Assembly: GCA_944470555.2 (NCBI GenBank)
Contig: OX104127.1
Location: 46,428,934-46,492,933, forward strand
Direction: 5' to 3'
Source: Heterobilharzia americana
Lineage: Eukaryota; Platyhelminthes; Trematoda; Strigeidida; Schistosomatidae
Length of the DNA stretch: 64,000 nt
A model generated the notes under the pieces. The model saw nothing but the letters and a program-made list of their open reading frames with translations, ran no database searches and was not told where the DNA came from. The position numbers were made by a program, and so were the translations under genes. This document shows, piece by piece, positions 41,401 to 47,400 of this stretch (within the stretch, counting starts at the first letter, position 1; each line of letters opens with the position of its first letter).

Positions 41401-44400
41401 ACCGGAAAGTAGAATTATCTACACTATTTTTGGACTTCACTGTTTGATCTAAAATAAGAAACAAATCATGTGTAAAACTAATTTGGTAGAATCGTGTTGA
41501 GAAGAACTAGCAGAAAATAGGAAGAATGTCTAGAGAATAGGAAAACTCAATTTGGAAGCTTGTCGGAATTTTATTGATTTCAGTTTGGTATTCATCATCA
41601 TCATCATCAACTGGAGAAAAGTTGAAAACCTGGGAGCACTGGAGAGGTGTTTCGTCCTAGTATGGGACTCGTCAGCAGTGCGTATCCATGACCCCACCAG
41701 GGGTCGAATCCAGGACCTTTGGGTTCTGCGGCCAGAACGCTACCATTGAGCCACTGTGTTGGAACCCAATGGTCCATATTTCCTACTTCTGTCAGTTCAT
41801 CACCCAGCGACTCAATGGAAACGTTCTGGCCGCAGAACCCAAAGGTCCTGGATTCGACCCCTGGTGGGGTCATGGATACGCACTGCTGACGAGTCCCATA
41901 CTAGGACGAAACACCTCTCCAGTGCTCCCAGGTTTTCAACTTTTCTCCAGTTGATGATGATGATGATGAATACCAAACTGAAATCAATAAAATTCCGACA
42001 AGCTTCCAAATTGAGTTTTCCTATTCTCTAGACATTCTTCCTATTTTCTGCTAGTTCTTCTCAACACGATTCTACCAAATTAGTTTTACACATGATTTGT
42101 TTCTTATTTTAGATCAAACAGTGAAGTCCAAAAATAGTGTAGATAATTCTACTTTCCGTCAAATACTACCACTGAGGTAAGACTGTACTACATTTTCGAG
42201 TTACAGATTTACCTAAGGAGTAGCCATCATTTAGCTCTACTATGAAATTCTGTCATGTAATCTGAACTATTTTATCCAATTTATATAACACGGCAAAACT
42301 CTCCTAACACAAGATCGCTCTCACCTTTTCTATTAACATCTAATCGGCATTAAAGCATAAAATGCTGTCAGAGTATGAGTAGGCTTTTTTCAAAAACTTA
42401 GGACTCTTTTAATTCGGTTACACTAAAAATGTTTTGTTCTAACTTTAAATGTATTTATTAACAGTATGGAAGGAAGTATTCTGCATCTTCCCGAAGTGAT
42501 TGCCCTAAAGAAAAAGTACAAAGCTTATTTGTACTTGGATGAAGCACACAGTATTGGTGCGCTGGGTCAAATGGGTCGTGGTGTAGCTGATTATTTCGGT
42601 GTTGACCCACATGATATTGACATTGCTATGGGTACATTCACAAAAAGTTTTGGTTCATGTGGTGGTTATTTAGCTGGAAATCGAAAGTTAATTGACTATC
42701 TACGTTCAACATCGCATAGTGCTGCTTATGGCGGTAGTATGCCAGCACCAATCGCTCAACAGATTATATCAGCAATGCGAATTATTATGGGAAAAGATGT
42801 TCCTGGTGAAGGTGAACGAAGGTAATCTGATGGTTACTGTTACAATTCTGTCAGTTTTATTTAATTAATTCATATTTCAGTAAATGTTGATGAAAGATGT
42901 CAAACATTAGTTCGTGGCTTAACCCTTCTCTGTGAATTTACAATAATCGTCAGCAGTTAAAATATATAGCAGAATACAAACGCAATGTTTTTGTCGTATT
43001 TCAGTTTCATTACTTGGAAGTACTTGTTTTCCTGTTGTTGTTTATATCACCATTCAAAAACAATATCTGTCACTTCAGTGAATAGAACATTATCAATTGG
43101 ATTATCGTTTATGAAACAATTTCGATGTCGTATTTCTATTTCTTTAAGAATTCTCTTTGTAAATATTTCTGCAGATTCTTTAGACTACACTTTTTAGCTT
43201 ACATGTGATACACATTACTGTCATATTCAATTCATGTAGCATATTATAATTGACACCGCGTAGTTATTTGTCTCACTGTGCACATGTATGACCAATGTAT
43301 CCACACAATATATAGCAAACTACAAGTTTGATTATGTAAACTGAACCTAGTCAAGGAGAAGCGTTTAAAGACAACATTATTTCAAAGAATTGAAGACTCA
43401 AAATCATTGCTTTAGGCTTAGTTCCAATATAACTCAGATTGTTGTTTAGACAGAAGCGAATTGTTTGAACATGATTCTAGGTATATAGTTTACATTATGA
43501 ACTATGATTACCTTCAGAATAATATCAAGCTGATGACCATTCAGTAAATTTATGACATGGAAGTGTTTGGCTCGAGATCCTACAAATTTATCTTGTTACT
43601 TCTCACTGTAAATCTACTTCATTCACAATTCAGCTTTGTGGGGATAACTTGCACTACAGAAAAGGAATAAAGCATAATTGTCAACTCGAAATCTTTTCCG
43701 TGTATCTAAATACTAATGTCGGCACAAAATTCTCCTTTTTACAGGCTTAGCACATTCCATTTTATCTTTCTTTGTATTTGTCTCTTAGATTGAAATGCTT
43801 GGCTCAGAATACTCGTTATTTTCGTGCACGACTACATGAGATGCGTTTAATTGTTTATGGGAATCGTGATAGTCCAGTTGTGCCAGTAATAATTTGTATG
43901 CCAGCTAAACTAGCTGCTTTTTCAAGGAGATGTTTAGAATTGGGATTAGGTACAGTAGTTGTTGGTTTTCCGGCTACTACTCTACTTTTATCCAGAGTAA
44001 GATTTTGCATTTCATCATCGCATACACGAGAGTTATTAGATAAAGTAAGTTTTGTTCTTACTTATTTCCATCAATATAACACTGACTGTGCAGTTCGATC
44101 TATTCATATCTACTATCTCACACATTCCTTAGGATGTAAACTTATTTTGGTGACTGAAACAATAGTCTGAAATTCATAGAATAACTGATACTTGTTTATT
44201 AATACTGCTATCTCTTAACCAGTAGGATTCTTCAGCCTTGGTTCAGATGACCTGAATATACGTGCTCTGACCCTCCTCATTAATTTTCGCACCTCTTGTT
44301 ACACATTCAGTCTAAGTATGCCTACGATAAAGGGAGATGTAATTAACTTGTGATCTATGCTTTTGTTACATAAAGCGCTCACTGAATCCATCGACACAGT

Positions 44401-47400
44401 TCGTAAGTATTCTAGCTTTGAGGGTTTTGAGATTCTATGTTATTAGTATTGTGGAAAATACAAAGTATGTGATAAAATCACAGAGCTATGAATGCACTAC
44501 TGCATACTTCTGTAATTTTGCTTTCGAATTATTGCATAAATTACATACTTTCTACCTTATTGCGCTTTCAAAGCTCAATTTTCATTATGGATATCTACCT
44601 TTTCTCATCTACTGAAACATTTTCGCTAGACATATTGTCCCGTATGTCTTGTCGCTGTTTTATTCCCTATTATTAACACTAAATGAAGAGTGAGTTGACT
44701 GAAGAACTAACTTTAGCAACTAGAAGTGAAAGACTCTTTTCCAATTCTGTACATTAAATATTTTAAGAGAAACGTAACCGCTACTTGTTTGACCCTCCCA
44801 CACTCAGCTTTAGCAAAAAGAATGCCATACAAGTGAAAAATCTATTTGTAAGTAGTATGTGTCTAGTAACAAATGACTTATTCTGAATAAGTGTTTTGTT
44901 ATTGGAAAAGTTGAAGAAGCAAATCTGAACCACAACAATTAAGCAGTTCGTAGAAAACGACTAGTATCGATTATCAGTAGATTTGTGAAGTTGCTATGAA
45001 GCATATATTCAACATTAAATTCAAACACTTACCAAATAAAACACCACCTCAAAGGAAAGTACATTTTAAAGATGGTGGTAGTCAATCAGAAAACAAGTAC
45101 AGAGAATATATACTTTAAAAACGATGGAGATTCGAAAGCATCGGCTTCCATACATCGATGAAAGTTGGAAGCTATTTATAAAAAACAAACTTGTAACACC
45201 TAAAACAACCATATATGATGCTAAATGCGAGTATTTTGTGAACTGATTATTACTGAGGATCTAGAAATTCATAATTTGGGAGGTAAAATTCAAGACATTT
45301 TACCTTATGATATTTAAAGGTAATTGTGCTTTCATATAGACGTACAGACTAGAGAAAGAAGCATTATACATTTTCAGGATGGAATCTTTTGTTTTCACTA
45401 GGTCGGTCAGTGGCTAAAATATTTTGCGGTGCTTAAAATGTATCACATTTATGTCCAGGATCCAGTTTGAATTCATCAAAGTCGGGAATATTAAGCCACT
45501 CTCTGTATCTCCCGAAAATCCAAGTGTATTCTCAGCCACGAAGACCTTGTTCACAATTTGACCTCCAGTTCTAATTCATACCTTTTTATCAGTTCCCTTT
45601 CTTTATTCCTAAAAGTCTACTCGTCAGAGACGAACTGATATAGAGTGTCATTTGCGTTTTCAAGCTGGCTTACATTTATTCTACCTTTGTGTATACTTCT
45701 AGTCAGTAATACTGTTGTTTAATTGAAAATGAAGTAATTATTAAGATAATGTACAAAAACATACAAAGGGTGGTAACAGCAAACAAAAGGAAAACCAATA
45801 AAGGCAGAAAGATGTCGAAATGGATAAGAAAAAAAGGTGCGGAAAAAACAAATAACAATGAATAATCTGTACAGTACTTGCGATAAAAAGAAGGCATCTA
45901 CGTGGTTGCTATCAGTTTTGCATGTTCTCCGATCCGTGATTACGTCCCACGTTAAATCTCACAAGGTTAAACGTTATGTCACTTAAAATACAAGTTCCTG
46001 TTCGGTTACGAGAATTAGATCATAATTGATTTTCCCATTCAATGATATTAATGCGACGTTAAACAGATTAGTGTCGACAAATAAAAAAGTTGATCGGATC
46101 TTAATTTGTGATTAAAATTGTTATTAGTTTGCAACACATTATTACATAGAACAAACAATCACAATTATTGTTTTAGGGTACATTTACCATGCCTATTTGT
46201 TTAGTATCACAACTATACTACGTAAATAAATAAAAGTTACAAATTATAAAATTTACTAATTTTGATGCTATTTGTCCACCATATTGCCTTAGATAGAGTC
46301 AACTGGAGCATAAGTGTAAATCTCAAAGAAACCTAAATATCGGGATCTGAATGAAATATATACTCAAAGAGTAATGAGTGCACAAATGTTGACTTGAATT
46401 CATTGAGGGTTTCTGTTTCTGCTTAATACACATCATTGAATCCAAGAAGTATGCTCCATAAGACCGTAAGATAATCAAAGATAGAAGCAGAGAGTCAAAG
46501 GATTGGTCACCACAATTTTGACCCTCAGTATTTCAGAGACGAAGTTGAGACAACAAATAAAAAACTTTTCAATGTTAAGTTTGACATCTTTCTGCAGTTG
46601 AGACTCCGATAGACTGAGTACAGTTAAGTGTATCAGTTGTTCAGGAATAGATAAAGGAAGAGAAAAACGAGGTAATCAGAAAGAAAGCTGATACGGTAAA
46701 TATATATAAACAGTTGATACCTATCAGCTGCTGTCAATGAACAGCGCCAACCACGATCTTTACATCTAAGACTCGATTCAAATGTGAGTGGGTTCATCTT
46801 ACTGGGTAATTTAATATTAGAATTGAAACTATTTTTGTTAAATTAATATGAATAAAGTGATCTGACGATTTATTCCATTCCTGAGGAAAAACGTGAAGTA
46901 AAGCAACTTGTAGGTAAGAGTATGAAGTTACCGAACTACAAAACTGCATATTTACTCCGAAAAGTTAACTGTCCGTTTCCCATTGCTCAACCCTAAGACA
47001 AGTATACTAACTGCTACACCATCCCGATGACTAGCAGTGGAATTCAGGATACGCGTTTCGTCCTATTTTGAACTCATCAGCCGGATGTACCTGCACCCCA
47101 GTGAGTGATGTTGTTCCCGTTGAGATTCGAACCCAGTACCGATCTCTAACTACTACTTCACTGAACAGCCTCACATCTATTAATCTTGAGATCTTTCAAT
47201 ATAGATCTAGCAGATATTTTTGGTTTATATTATATGGATAAATTGATGGTGGATTATTGAACTCAGTGATATTTTTCTTATGAAGCCTAGTCTAGTATTT
47301 TGCGAAACTAATGTACAGTTTTTGCAAGATATTTACTGTCTCGTAAAATGCAGATAGGTCTATGTATAAAGGTTTCTAAATACTTTTAAATTAGGAAAAA

